The notes under the pieces were generated by a model, which saw nothing but the letters and a program-made list of their open reading frames with translations, did not search any database and was not told the origin of the DNA. This document shows, one piece after another, positions 32,916-43,257 of a DNA stretch of 64,000 nucleotides (the first letter of the stretch is position 1; every line of letters starts with the position of its first letter). The stretch comes from Ustilago trichophora (lineage: Eukaryota > Basidiomycota > Ustilaginomycetes > Ustilaginales > Ustilaginaceae): assembly GCA_900323505.1 (NCBI GenBank), contig OOIN01000034.1:310001-374000 (forward strand). Direction: 5' to 3'. Made by a program: the position numbers and the translations under genes.

Positions 32916-35900
32916 TCAGCGGGTACGGCTAGCCCCACTGTGAGAAGTTCCGGTGGCCGGTGGGGAGGCGATCTTGATGGTGGGCGGGTTGTTGCTGCGG
33001 TTGCGGGTGGGACTGAGCATCTGCTGCGCTTTGCGTTGATGCTGTTGGAGCTGTTGGTCGGCGAGATGCTTTTGGTATTGAAGAGTCTTCCTTTGATTCC
33101 TTGCCACCTCGTTCTCCGAGTCTTCCAATATGTGCTTGACTTTTTCGCCCGCAAAGCGGATGGCAGCGCTGGATACATTGAGCGGGAGGAAGAGATAAAA
33201 GGCCATGCCGCGTTCCCACCAAGGATCTGAGACGTGGTGGGTGGCGTTGCGAGAACGCGATCGTGGCGCTGATCCGGTTCCAGCGCTCACGTGGTGGGCA
33301 CGAGGGGCTGCAGTGGTAGATTGATCGGGATTGAACGTAGTAGAGCCTGTGGGTGCGGGAGGGGACCTGTCGCGAGTATCGCTGGCTGTACCTGCGATGG
33401 TACGTGGTGGGCCAGGGGGAATGAAAGCTTGGCCGGGGGAGGGAAGAGGTGCACCCGTCATAGGATTGTCAAAGCGTACCTCGTTATCCGGTGATGTGGC
33501 TCCGATTCCAAGAGCTGCTGTAGAGGGCAGGCTACGAGGCACGTCGTGAAGAGAGTGCTTGGGGCTTGCCCGACGTACGGTCAGACCTGAGCCAAGAAGG
33601 TATTTGACAGCTTCAAAGAGCGAGATGCGCAAGCTCGCGGCGCGCTCCCTCTCCCTACGCTCCTCTTCGATCAGCTCAGCGTTGATGGCCACTTCACGAA
33701 GAAGATCTTCGAGCCTGCCTTCGACAATGCTGAATTTCTCTTCAGCCGACAGTCTGAGGTGCTCCTCCTTCCTTTCGGATCGACGCACGGCTCGACCCAG
33801 CTGAGCGTCGTACTCGCGCAGAACGCGAAGCTCGCTCTTGGTAGCGTACAGCTTGCGCAGACTGGACAGATCAGCTTCGAGTCGACGAAGGCGCTGGTTC
33901 ATCTTTTCGACTTTGGACGAAGGATAATGAACTTCTTCCTGCAGATGCAGCATTCTGCGTCGGATGAGGCTTATGGCGTGCGACCAGGGCTTGATACCCG
34001 CAGCCAGAGTGAAGAGACGAATGTTGAATGTGTTGAGATATTTGTTGCCGTCGGTCATGGTCTCGCGCATCCAGTGAAGCATGTATGCGCCCATCAGCGG
34101 GCTGAGAACACAGAAGATGAGACTGAGCAGCTCCGAGCGTCGAAGCTCCGCAGCGGCTGCTCGGCGCGCTTCGATTTGCTCGATTGTCTCGGCGGGTGTC
34201 CTTGGAGAAGGAGGCGATCCGTCGGAAGGGGCTTCTTCGGCTTGCTCCGACTCGTCCGGATCTTGCGTGAGAACGTGTCGGGTGCGGGAGACGTAGTAGA
34301 TTTCCCACGGTACCCGAAGGAATTGGTAAAGCCAAAAGCTGGCGAGGATCAGTAGAATGGCATCAGACCACGCATCGGAATGCCCGCCCAGAAGCGCTCC
34401 CAGCGGAGGAGCAAGCGCCACACCGAGAGGAGCGTAGTGCCATCCTCCAAAGGTCTCGCGTGCAGCGTTCTGAGCAGCTTCGAATTCGGCGTTCTCCTCC
34501 TCGGTCATGGAGGGCGGTGCTTGAGGTGTAAAGCTGGATTGGTGCAAAGTAAATCTTCTGATGTCCTCACTGGTAGACACTTCTTCGTCTTCCTCATCCA
34601 CATGCTGCATCGGAGGTGCCGATGCAGATGAAGCCGATCGACGATACCTTGGGGCAGAAGGATTCAGGCTGGAAGTCGAGTGCGAGCGGCTGTGTCGAGC
34701 GGGGCGTTCCGAGTAGGTCGAGATGTTTGGGATGGAAGAGCTTCTCGGTGCGTGGAATCCCCCGGAAGAGCTGCCTCCCTTGAGTCCTGTTCTGGACACC
34801 GTGCGAAAATCCATGTCACCCTTGTCACCCTCTGCAGAGATCTTTCGCAGCTCGCGCATATCAGTAGACTGGTCGGCAATACCAAATACATCTATCGCAT
34901 CCACACGGGTTGTTTGCGCGTTTTCCTGATTGGAAAGCACAGCAATCGTTAGCGAATCGACCTTTTGGAATTTGACAAAGCGCAGCGCAAGCACCTTGCC
35001 ACCACCTCCGTTCTCGCCACCACGGACGTGCTCCTCGGAGAGGTCGGCCTCTTGATCTGCTGGATCGCTCGTGGCATCATCAAAGCCAAGCCCAGGTCGA
35101 TTGGCAAAGATCCTGACTTGCTTGGGAGCATGTGCCAATTGCGATGGTAGTGTACGAAGCAGAATACCGGACAACTTGACCTGTTGCTTGAACTGTGGAT
35201 ATGAGATTGGCATGGGAAGGCCGGGAGGAACACGGTTAGAGGTCTCATGCAACGTGATTGCGATCTGCCGCCATAGGAACGTACGGTAAGGTGAATGAGA
35301 AGCTGCTCGTCAGCATCGCTTTCGAGCCATTTGCCGCCGTTGGGGCCACCGAGGATGTCTTGCAGGCGGCGATCAGGGTTCTCGTTTAATGCGGAAGAAC
35401 GCTTGAGCTCGACGGCCTCGAGGAGAGAGGACTGTAAAGAGGGAACGCATCGAGGATGCATCGAGTCACAACGGGAAAAACAAACGCAGAAGAGAGTCAG
35501 TCGGTCTGAACTGGAGCAGAGCAAGCAATCACGGGCAGATATGATGTTGTGATTGAAGACAGCAATGTTGAAGATAGGTTGGCCTTCTGGCATCTAGCCA
35601 AGGAAGAGATACAGAAGGTATGCACCGAGCACAAGAAGGGGAAGAAGATTCTCGAAGCTTACATGACCGTCAGTGATGCCTGCGACGGACCTGGCGCCGA
35701 ACGAGTTGGACGAAGAACCACTGCCAGAGAGGGTCTGGCCAGAACCGGAGAATGCAGACGAGGCACCAGAGGAGTGCTGCTTGACAAGTGAAGTGAGACG
35801 GTTGGGATCAGCGCCCTGGAGCGTATCGACGACGCTCTTGTTTTTAAGAAAGAGGAAGGTGGGCATAGCGCGAACACTGTATCGTTGGGCCACTGCCTGG

Positions 35901-36304
35901 ATTCGGTCCACATCAACTTTGAGGAAGATTGTGTTGGTATACTGTTTGTCCGAGAAGAAGGTGCAGACGATCATAACCGACGACGAAAGACCAGAGAGAT
36001 GTGTGAGTTGACGATTTCAAAGTTTATGTTTGAGCGCGCGCGAGATGTGGGACGACAGGGACATACCTGGGATGCAAGTCGCTGATAGACAGGTGCGATA
36101 GCCTTGCATGGACCACACCCTAGCATTGGCGATAGCATTAACAAAGGGAGGAAGATGGATGCGCATCAGCACACATTTAGTTGCCTTGGAAGATTGTGCA
36201 GTAACATACTTACAGACAGCGTGGAAGTCTACTACGACAAGCTTGGAACCCGCCGCATTGAGCTCAGCGTCGAACTCGCCGGCCGACGAAATCTCCTTGA
36301 CCAT
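32916..36304 (-). CDS. thioredoxin-PITH protein fused to membrane/coiled-coil module
   Basis: Inferred exons are 36304-36214, 36119-36067, 35941-35663, 35431-35285 and 35192-32916; all junctions keep frame and give 948 residues. Residues 1-110 are thioredoxin, with the active site W31-C-G-P-C35 built across the first splice junction. Residues ~155-315 match the PITH domain of TXNL1/Txl1 ('WLESDADEQLLIHLT' spliced to 'FKQQVKLSGILL', then 'RFVKFQKVDSLTIAV'). TXNL1 proteins bind the 26S proteasome and normally end here, but this frame continues without a stop. The extra ~630 residues comprise a disordered stretch, hydrophobic segments at 'LGVALAPPLGALLGG', 'AILLILASFWLYQFL' and 'LIFCVLSPLMGAYML', a coiled coil, and a low-complexity tail. 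M317 could instead start a separate gene. The thioredoxin-PITH part is sure; the fusion is likely but unproved. Confidence 0.8.
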
Positions 36305-37297
36305 CCTGTTCCTGATGTGAAGTGGAGAGTAGAATCAGCACCGTAGGACGGCGTAGGATGGGGGGGGAAAGGGTACAGAAAGGGATGAGGTTGGTGGGTG
36401 AAGGGAAGGAAAGGGAGCGGTGAGCGACGGTGATACAGTGGCACTGACACAACGTCAGAAGGCAGAGGACAGGCAGACACTGCAGGAAGACACGAGCAAG
36501 CGCAATGGCGTGGCAGACACAGTACAGTACTGTACAGCAGCTGACCCGTATGCTTGTCAAGTCGAGCGTTTTGTGGCGCCTGGGAATTGTGCACACCAAG
36601 CTGCACTACTGAGTGCACTCGCTGTGGGACCCTGTTGCAAAATCCAGACACTGAGAGTGACAGTGGTCGAGCGCGCGTGAGGCGTGTCATCTTCGCACAG
36701 AGAGTGTTGAACAGCCGCCTCGCACGCGTTGCTACATCGTGGCTCATGCACACTACTCTGAGAACAAACTGAGAGGTGTCTCGCTTTGTAGCGTTGGCCC
36801 CTTGGCGTGACGTCGCGCACATTTGGGAATGAGAGCCGTCCCTTCCCAACCCTTCAAAATGTGCTTGCTTGCTTGTCTGTGTAGCAAGAGCAAGTGAAGC
36901 TCCGCCATCGCAGCCAGTGTGTGCTCACATTCGACGAGCTTTGGTGAAAGCAGCCAGACAGGCTCATTTGAAAGCTTCTCTCTTCATGCAAGGGTCAAGG
37001 CCGACATGAGAAAATCCAAGCCTCAAGCTAAGCGTGGACGTGAAACCAGCTTTTCTTTTTCTTTCACAAGTTGTGGGGGGTGCACGATCTCACAAAAGTG
37101 GAGGTGGGCAAGGGTGGGGTTTCTCGAAGCGAAGGATGACGAGTCTTTCTTTCTTGGACCCTGAACAGCTCAGCTGGAAAAGCTTGCAGTCCCAAACTTC
37201 TTCACCTTCACCAACCTCTAAAGCATACTCGTCCTCTGTCTCAACGCTCATCAACTTCCTCCCGTTCACACTTAAGCGCATACAGAGCTTTGGCAGG
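36305..37297. promoter_or_regulatory. divergent promoter region, thioredoxin-PITH / PPPDE-PUL
   Basis: About 1 kb between two divergent genes that both encode thioredoxin-fold proteins linked to ubiquitin or proteasome pathways. It includes a G-rich run near 36360 and no convincing coding frame. In-frame codons before 37298 on the plus strand look like non-coding leader. Confidence 0.4.
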
Positions 37298-39301
37298 ATG
37301 GCGTCAACACAGCCACTTGAGGATGGAGAATACCCCGTCAAGCTTTACGTTTATGACCTCTCCAGGGGCATGGCGCGCCAGATGTCCTTGCCACTGACAG
37401 GTCGGCAAATCGACGGAATCTGGCACACCAGCATCGTCGCATGGGACCGCGAGTACTTTTTCGGTCAAGGCATCTCGGTCGTCTATCCAGGCACCTCTCA
37501 TCATGGAGCTCCCATTGAGACCTTCGACCTTGGCACCACCTCAATAGACCGCGAAACCTTTGAAGGCGCCTTGCTACCCGACCTGCGAGAGCGTTTCCGC
37601 CCACAAGACTACAATCTTCTCTCTTGGAACTGCAACAATTTCTCCCAAGAGGTCGCTCAAACTCTCACAGGCAGTGACATCCCCGCACACATCCGATCTC
37701 TGCCCCAAGACTTCCTCAGCACTCCGTTCGGTCAGATGCTTCAACCTCAGATCGACGCAATGTTCCGACAACCATCTGCTGATCTCACAGCACCGGCTAC
37801 GAGCACTTCCGCCATCTTTGGAACTGACTTGTTGGATCAAGTTGCCTCTCGTGCTTATGCAGGCAACACGCCAATGGACCTCAACACTTCGACCAAGCCA
37901 TCCTCTTCGGACCCTGTCCATCGCATTACAAACAACGTCCAGCTCGCCGAGATCTTGTCTGTCTTTCCGTGCGTTGCTGTCCTTTTTACGTCAGAGTCAT
38001 GCCCTCCATGTCGAATTGTCAAAGTAGCGTTCACGGACCTCGCCCATCATCACCACGTAGATGAATCCAAGCCTGGCAACCACAAGCGCGTTGCCTTCGT
38101 ACAGGTCGATTCTAATGCTGCCACCTCAAGCCTGTTCGCTCAATCCAGCGTCACAGCGACTCCTACTGTCAAACTCTACGCCTTCGGCAAAGAGTCGAGC
38201 CGGGTCCAAGGAGCTGATATTGGTGAGCTCAAGACCGCTGTTGACTTGATGCTTTCCGAAGTGTACCTACCGCATCCGCACACGCGCCTCTCCAGGCCGC
38301 TCAAGGCGCTACACACCTTGCCTTCAAAGCCTCATCTTTACTCAACAACGCCCAATCTCTCCTCACTGCTCCAAAAGATCGATACCATCATCGCACAATA
38401 CCCAGCCAGAAACTTCGCCGAAAAAGCCGACCTTCAGGAAGCACGCAAGGCCGTTGCCTCTAATTGGATCCCGTGGCTCGAGGCGAACCGCGATGGTAAA
38501 ATGAGCCGCCCACCCTCCAAGTCTCTGGTCGATGACACCTCAAGCCTTTCGAAGCATTTTGCAGGGTCGCTTTCGATTGAATCAATTTTTCCTATCCTCG
38601 ACCTCTTTCGTCTCTCGGTGCTACATGAGACCTTTGTGACAGCGGTGTTCCGCCAGCCAGCTGTGCAAGATCGGAAGGATATCAACGGCATAACACGACT
38701 CTTGTCTTTGGTCTCCGACTTGGCTTACAAGGGCGAGTGGTCTGCAAGTCAACGACCTCTCTTGCTTACCGCTGCCCGTCTCTTGACCAATTTGACTGCT
38801 TCCACACCTTTCTTCGAGGTCATTGAGTCGCACGAGAATGTGCGAAGCCTGACCCTCGAGCTGACGACGAGCCTCTTGCTGTGTCCCGATGCAGGCGTGA
38901 GAAGCGCTGCCGCAACGACCGCTTTCAACTTGGCGCTTCATCAGCATGCCGAGAGAGCCGATTGGATCAATCGAGATCCCCAGGCTCCACCCATGCTCGG
39001 CAGCCGTCTCGGCGAAACGTGGGAATCAGAGCTGGCGTCTGCACTCCTCCAAGCCATTGTCAACGAATCCGAGTCAGATGAAACCCTCCATCGCCTCCTC
39101 GCTGCTCTCACGCTCCATGTTCACCTCTCCCAGTTCTGGACAGACAGCGTGGGGCCCATGCTCCTGGTCCTCGAGGCTCAAGAAGCGTTGTCGACCCAAC
39201 ATCGCAGTGAGCTTGTGACTAGCTCGGCAAAAAAGCAGGACCTGTCTCGGTTGTTTGATGATCTTGTTTCTCTTTTGTCATCGAATTCGAATAGAACCTA
39301 A
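37298..39301 (+). CDS. PPPDE peptidase-thioredoxin-PUL domain protein
   Basis: Predicted deubiquitinase/deSUMOylase-like cysteine peptidase (DeSI family) of 667 residues. Residues ~12-150 form a PPPDE domain with catalytic His43 ('DGIWHTSIV') and Cys112 ('LLSWNCNNFSQE'). A thioredoxin-like domain (~210-320) follows with a CPPC active site at residues 235-238 and the cis-Pro motif 'TATPTVKLY'. Residues ~390-660 resemble a PUL helical repeat, the module by which PLAA/Ufd3-type proteins bind Cdc48/p97. This three-domain order is known from other fungi and suggests removal of modifiers from Cdc48 clients; the substrate is unknown. Start chosen at the first ATG giving the complete PPPDE fold. Single exon. 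It is divergent from the thioredoxin-PITH gene. Confidence 0.87.
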   Translation: MASTQPLEDGEYPVKLYVYDLSRGMARQMSLPLTGRQIDGIWHTSIVAWDREYFFGQGISVVYPGTSHHGAPIETFDLGTTSIDRETFEGALLPDLRERFRPQDYNLLSWNCNNFSQEVAQTLTGSDIPAHIRSLPQDFLSTPFGQMLQPQIDAMFRQPSADLTAPATSTSAIFGTDLLDQVASRAYAGNTPMDLNTSTKPSSSDPVHRITNNVQLAEILSVFPCVAVLFTSESCPPCRIVKVAFTDLAHHHHVDESKPGNHKRVAFVQVDSNAATSSLFAQSSVTATPTVKLYAFGKESSRVQGADIGELKTAVDLMLSEVYLPHPHTRLSRPLKALHTLPSKPHLYSTTPNLSSLLQKIDTIIAQYPARNFAEKADLQEARKAVASNWIPWLEANRDGKMSRPPSKSLVDDTSSLSKHFAGSLSIESIFPILDLFRLSVLHETFVTAVFRQPAVQDRKDINGITRLLSLVSDLAYKGEWSASQRPLLLTAARLLTNLTASTPFFEVIESHENVRSLTLELTTSLLLCPDAGVRSAAATTAFNLALHQHAERADWINRDPQAPPMLGSRLGETWESELASALLQAIVNESESDETLHRLLAALTLHVHLSQFWTDSVGPMLLVLEAQEALSTQHRSELVTSSAKKQDLSRLFDDLVSLLSSNSNRT

Positions 39302-40458
39302 CCACTGATTCGTTTGATCAAATCAAAGCTGTTCGATTCGCCTAGCTTATCAGCTTTCATCCAAAAGAGGGGACCCGCATTCTTTGTTCTTTGCCACGTG
39401 ACAGCGCCGCCCGTTATTGTGTGCAGCGTGTTCTTCGCAAAAGTGAAGAAACTCATCAACTCCGCTGATAAGAGCGGCTTTCGGTACAAGAACTCAGCTA
39501 GCCGCTGACATATTGCACTCGAAGCCGATGGTGACTCGATCTGTGGAGACCTACCACTCTGCGAGCGTGTCAAGTCGTGGTGCGGTGGTCGCTTCTTATC
39601 TACTGTATGCCAATCGTGATTGGATTGAGGATTTTTTCACAGTTCAAGCAAACTCGGCCGTCCTGTATTTTCTTATCTCTGACTTGCCCCGTGATACGCC
39701 ACGTCGAGATGATCCGAGTCCGCCTCCTTTTCTCTCTCAATCAACAATCTGGTGGTTCCTTTCCTTCGGTGCCCACTCTTTGTCATTGATTGATGGAGCA
39801 GATGCCATTCCTGTCAAGTCACCTTCGTTATGGTTTCAAATAGAAAGGGATGCCGCTTGGACCTTCAACAGACCCTTTCAGCATCTCTTTTTAAGATCAA
39901 ATAAATTTTTAATGTAATTATTTTCGCCATCTTTGACAGTTGTGCCGGTGGAAGCTTTGGACCATTTCAAATAGCGCCTCTTCGCACTCGCTGGCTTTGC
40001 TCAGCTAGCAGCTGTCGGAAGAACAAAGAACGAGATACGATTCTGGATCGACAGTAAGGCGTGAATGGAAGTATATGATACACTCGATCAAGAAGGCTCG
40101 GGGCTGAACGGCTTGAGGAAGCGAGCGGAGTTGGGAAACGTAGATTGATAAGAGACTGCTGATAAGAAATGCAGCGCGACTTTTGAGGCTTCTGTACAAC
40201 GTGGTGTCTTGGCTGTAATCAGTCTCTTGATGCCTTCACGCAGCTTCGATGACCCACATGTGCCTGTTGTGTGGGCTCAAAGAAGCCGAGCTAGCCGAGC
40301 GGGCCCCCGTGTTACTCCATTCTAGCCAGACCCTTCAACGGCGGAGTACATAAACGAAGGCCGCTAGCAAGTTCTCCCTGCCATTCGTACCCTGCTTCAT
40401 CAGCAATTCGCATTTCCTCTTCTCTTCTTCAAGACGCGTTCCACCACAACAGTCACTC
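39302..40458. promoter_or_regulatory. DUR3-like promoter region with GATA-site cluster
   Basis: About 1.16 kb between the PPPDE gene and the urea transporter. Six GATAAG hexamers occur on either strand: 39346-39351, 39467-39472, 39595-39600, 39672-39677, 40147-40152 and 40161-40166. GATAAG is the core for nitrogen-regulatory GATA factors (AreA/Nit2). A 134-codon open frame at 39513-39917 shows no domain and is not called. Confidence 0.6.
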
Positions 40459-42601
40459 ATGGCTGCTTCCACCAAAGTGCTCCCCGAGGGAGCAGGCTGG
40501 GCCGTTGTTTGCGGTCTGGGCTTCTTCTTTGCCGCTTTCATGATCCTTCTCTCGTTCATCCAGCAACGGTATACCAACCGTTCTATCAAGGACACCGATG
40601 AGTTCGCCTCCGCTTCTCGATCCGTGAAACCAGGACTCGTTGCTAGTGGCATCGTATCTGCGTAAGTGTTTGAAAGTTACTCGCACTCTTTACTGGCTCT
40701 GGTCTGACCATTAATCTTCAAATCAAAACATGACGTCCTATAATATACACAGTTGGACATGGTCTTCGACTCTTCTTCAATCGACCGCCGTCACATTCAA
40801 GCTGGGAGTCTCGGGTGGCTACTGGTATGGAGCGGGTGCTACCATTCAGATCCTTCTGTGTTCGATCATGGCTTGTCAGATTAAGCTTAACGCTCCGTTC
40901 TGCAGCACTTATCTCGAGGTCCTCAAGGTGCGATGGGGAAAGCTGTCGCACTGCATTTTTCTCTTCTTCGCTTTGGCGACCAACTTGCTGGTATCTTCGC
41001 AACTCGTTGTTGGTGGATCTGCCGTCGCCAACACACTCACAGGTATCCCGATTCTGGCGGCGATCTGGCTCATCCCCCTCGGAGTATCTTGCTATGTTCT
41101 CGTAGGCGGCATGCGTGCAACTTTGCTCGCTGATTACACACATACGCTCGGACTCCTTGTTATTATTTTTTACTTCTTTTTCAAGGTCTGGGTCACATCT
41201 CCCGAGATCGGATCGGTTTCGGATATGGTCGATCTTCTCAAAGCAGCCAACGGTATCGAAGGCAATGCATCCGGCAGTCCTCTAACCTTCCGCTCTCAAG
41301 ATGGATTGATCTTTGGGGTCATCAATATTGTAGGAAACCTCGGCACGGTCTTCTGTGATCAGAGCTACCATCAGCGTTCTATCGCCTCGAATCCGGCGAC
41401 AGCAGCCAAGGCTTTCCTTCTGGGAGGTTCTGCATGGTTTGCAATCCCCTTCCTCTTCTCTATGACGATGGGTCTCAGTGCCAGAGGCCTTCTGTTCTCC
41501 GGAAATCCGCTGATGCCAATGCTGACGGCACAGGATGTCACTGCGGGGCTCGCCGCTCCTGCTGCCGGTGTCGCTCTGGCAGGAAAAGCAGGTGCCGTTG
41601 CCATGCTGATCCTTCTTTTCCTTGCCGTTACATCGGCCTCTTCTGCGCAGCAGGTTGCAGTGGCCTCCGTTCTGACCTTTGACGTGTACAAGCCCTACGT
41701 CCGTCCTGAGGCCAGCAAACGCGAGGTCTTCATCATGAGTCACGCTGGTGTTCTCATCTGGGCCGTTGTTATGGCACTGTTTGGTACCATCTTCCACTAT
41801 GCTGGTATCTCGCTCGGATGGCTGTACTTGGCTCAGGGTATCATCATTGCACCTGCCGTGGTTCCGATCTTCTGTGGATTGGTCTGGCAACGCACAAACA
41901 AGATGGCATGCCTGGTTGCCATGGTGGTTGGTGTCAGCTGTGGTGTGATTGCATGGCTTGTAACAGCGAGCGCTCTTTACGGCGAAGTCACGGTCGCTTC
42001 CACAGGCAAGGACTACCCCACGCTCGCTGGCAACGTTGTCTCGCTTGGCGTCTCTGCCATCATCACGGTTGTTGGCAGCGTGATGCGACCTGAAACCGAG
42101 GATCACTTCGTGCTGACGCGTGGCATCAACGCCCCCGAAGATGTTGTTGAGCGCATGGTGGCCAACTCTGGACGAACCTCTCCCGGATCCGCTACACCCG
42201 ACGCCGAAAAGTCGCAATTCGACAGCGAGAAGACCGCACCCGCTCCTTCTACCGTGCCTTACACCATCGAGACGGTTGATTACGTCAAAGCAGCCGGCCT
42301 GGATGCAGACGAGCTTCGAAAGACACTCAGACTTACCAGCTGGGTCAGTGTCGCGGCTTCCATTATTCTCTGCATCCTCATCCCCGCTTGCCTTGCATCT
42401 CGCAAGGTGTGGAACTCGACAGGTCTCGCTGCTTACATCTGGATCGGCTTTGTCTGGCTCATCTGGACCACGCTTGCTGTTGGCATCTTGCCCATATGGG
42501 AGTCGAGGCACGAGCTGATGGCTATTCTGCGAGGTATTGGGAAAGATCTGACCGGAAAGGATGGCAAGTATAAGGAGGAGACTACGAGCACTTCGTCATA
42601 G
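40459..42601 (+). CDS. urea active transporter, DUR3-type sodium:solute symporter
   Basis: Plasma-membrane urea (and possibly polyamine) importer of the SSS family. Exons are 40459-40661 and 40753-42601; the 91-bp intron has a GTAAGT donor, a CTGAC branch and a CACAG acceptor. The join gives 'SGIVSAWTWSSTLLQS', the conserved DUR3 sequence at the end of the first transmembrane region. The 683-residue product has about 15 hydrophobic segments. Conserved blocks include 'GVSGGYWYGAGATIQI', 'VVGGSAVANTLTG' and 'NIVGNLGTVFCDQSYHQRSIAS'. A hydrophilic loop near 460-510 precedes the last helices. Family length is about 650-730. Regulation by nitrogen is suggested by the GATAAG cluster upstream. Confidence 0.93.
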
Positions 42602-43257
42602 ATTGTCTCTCCAAGGGCTATGTAACGATACTTCACGCTACAAAATATGCTACAGTATACCTTGAAATTTATATCATAAGAAGTGCTGTACACCGCAATC
42701 AGTTCGAGTGTGCTACACTGCTACTGTTTTGAGTGCGAGCCAAGACTGTTGATGCCGAGTTTGACAGCTGAGGCTAAGAGTGGGTTCTGATGACTGAGCC
42801 ATGGGACGCAGCGGCGAAATTTCTGGCAGCCCGAATACAGTCGAAATTTCGAAATTTCAGCTGCGCAGGGACCATCGCGTCCCGGCAAAGTGGAACAAGA
42901 AGTGTTGTTTGACCTTATCGGACCCCTGCACATCCCTTCAATCTCACAAAAACTCTCAGAAGCACTCTTTCCGGGAGGTATGCCTTCCTTCCTCTTGACC
43001 ACGAAACCGATGCTTCTTCCAGAGAGGATCTTCAAGTAGTACTAATATCTTGGAGCTGTCCTTGCTTTTGTCGCGTTTGTTGCTGGGATCGTCAGCGGAT
43101 GGTAAAGGCTAGGAGTCGACTTAGTTTGAACCTTCTGCAAGAGATCGTGCTTCTGACCCGGAACAGGGGCAGCTCTTTACATCAAGGCTAATAGCGGCCT
43201 CAAAGAACCACATTTGCACACAAGCGCTCGAACAACACTTGCGCCAGGCTCGGCACG
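42602..43257. promoter_or_regulatory. DUR3 3' region and J-protein promoter
   Basis: About 656 bp between two plus-strand genes. It contains three copies of the palindrome GAAATTTC at 42816-42823, 42843-42850 and 42851-42858, which have the GAAnnTTC form of heat-shock half-site pairs. No coding evidence. Confidence 0.45.

Noticed and set aside
35285..35593. Minus-strand frame with a separate ATG start upstream of the PITH exon
   Set aside because: The clean GTAAGC donor at 35662, the TTTACAG acceptor at 35432 and phase-0 joining give the standard thioredoxin-to-PITH order; a separate PITH gene is less likely but not excluded.
39513..39917. 134-codon plus-strand open frame upstream of DUR3
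   Set aside because: No domain or plausible homology, and it lies inside the GATA-site-rich promoter region.
41282..42511. 409-codon minus-strand frame opposite DUR3
   Set aside because: Antisense shadow; His/Asp/Arg-rich with no domain, while the plus strand is a clear transporter.
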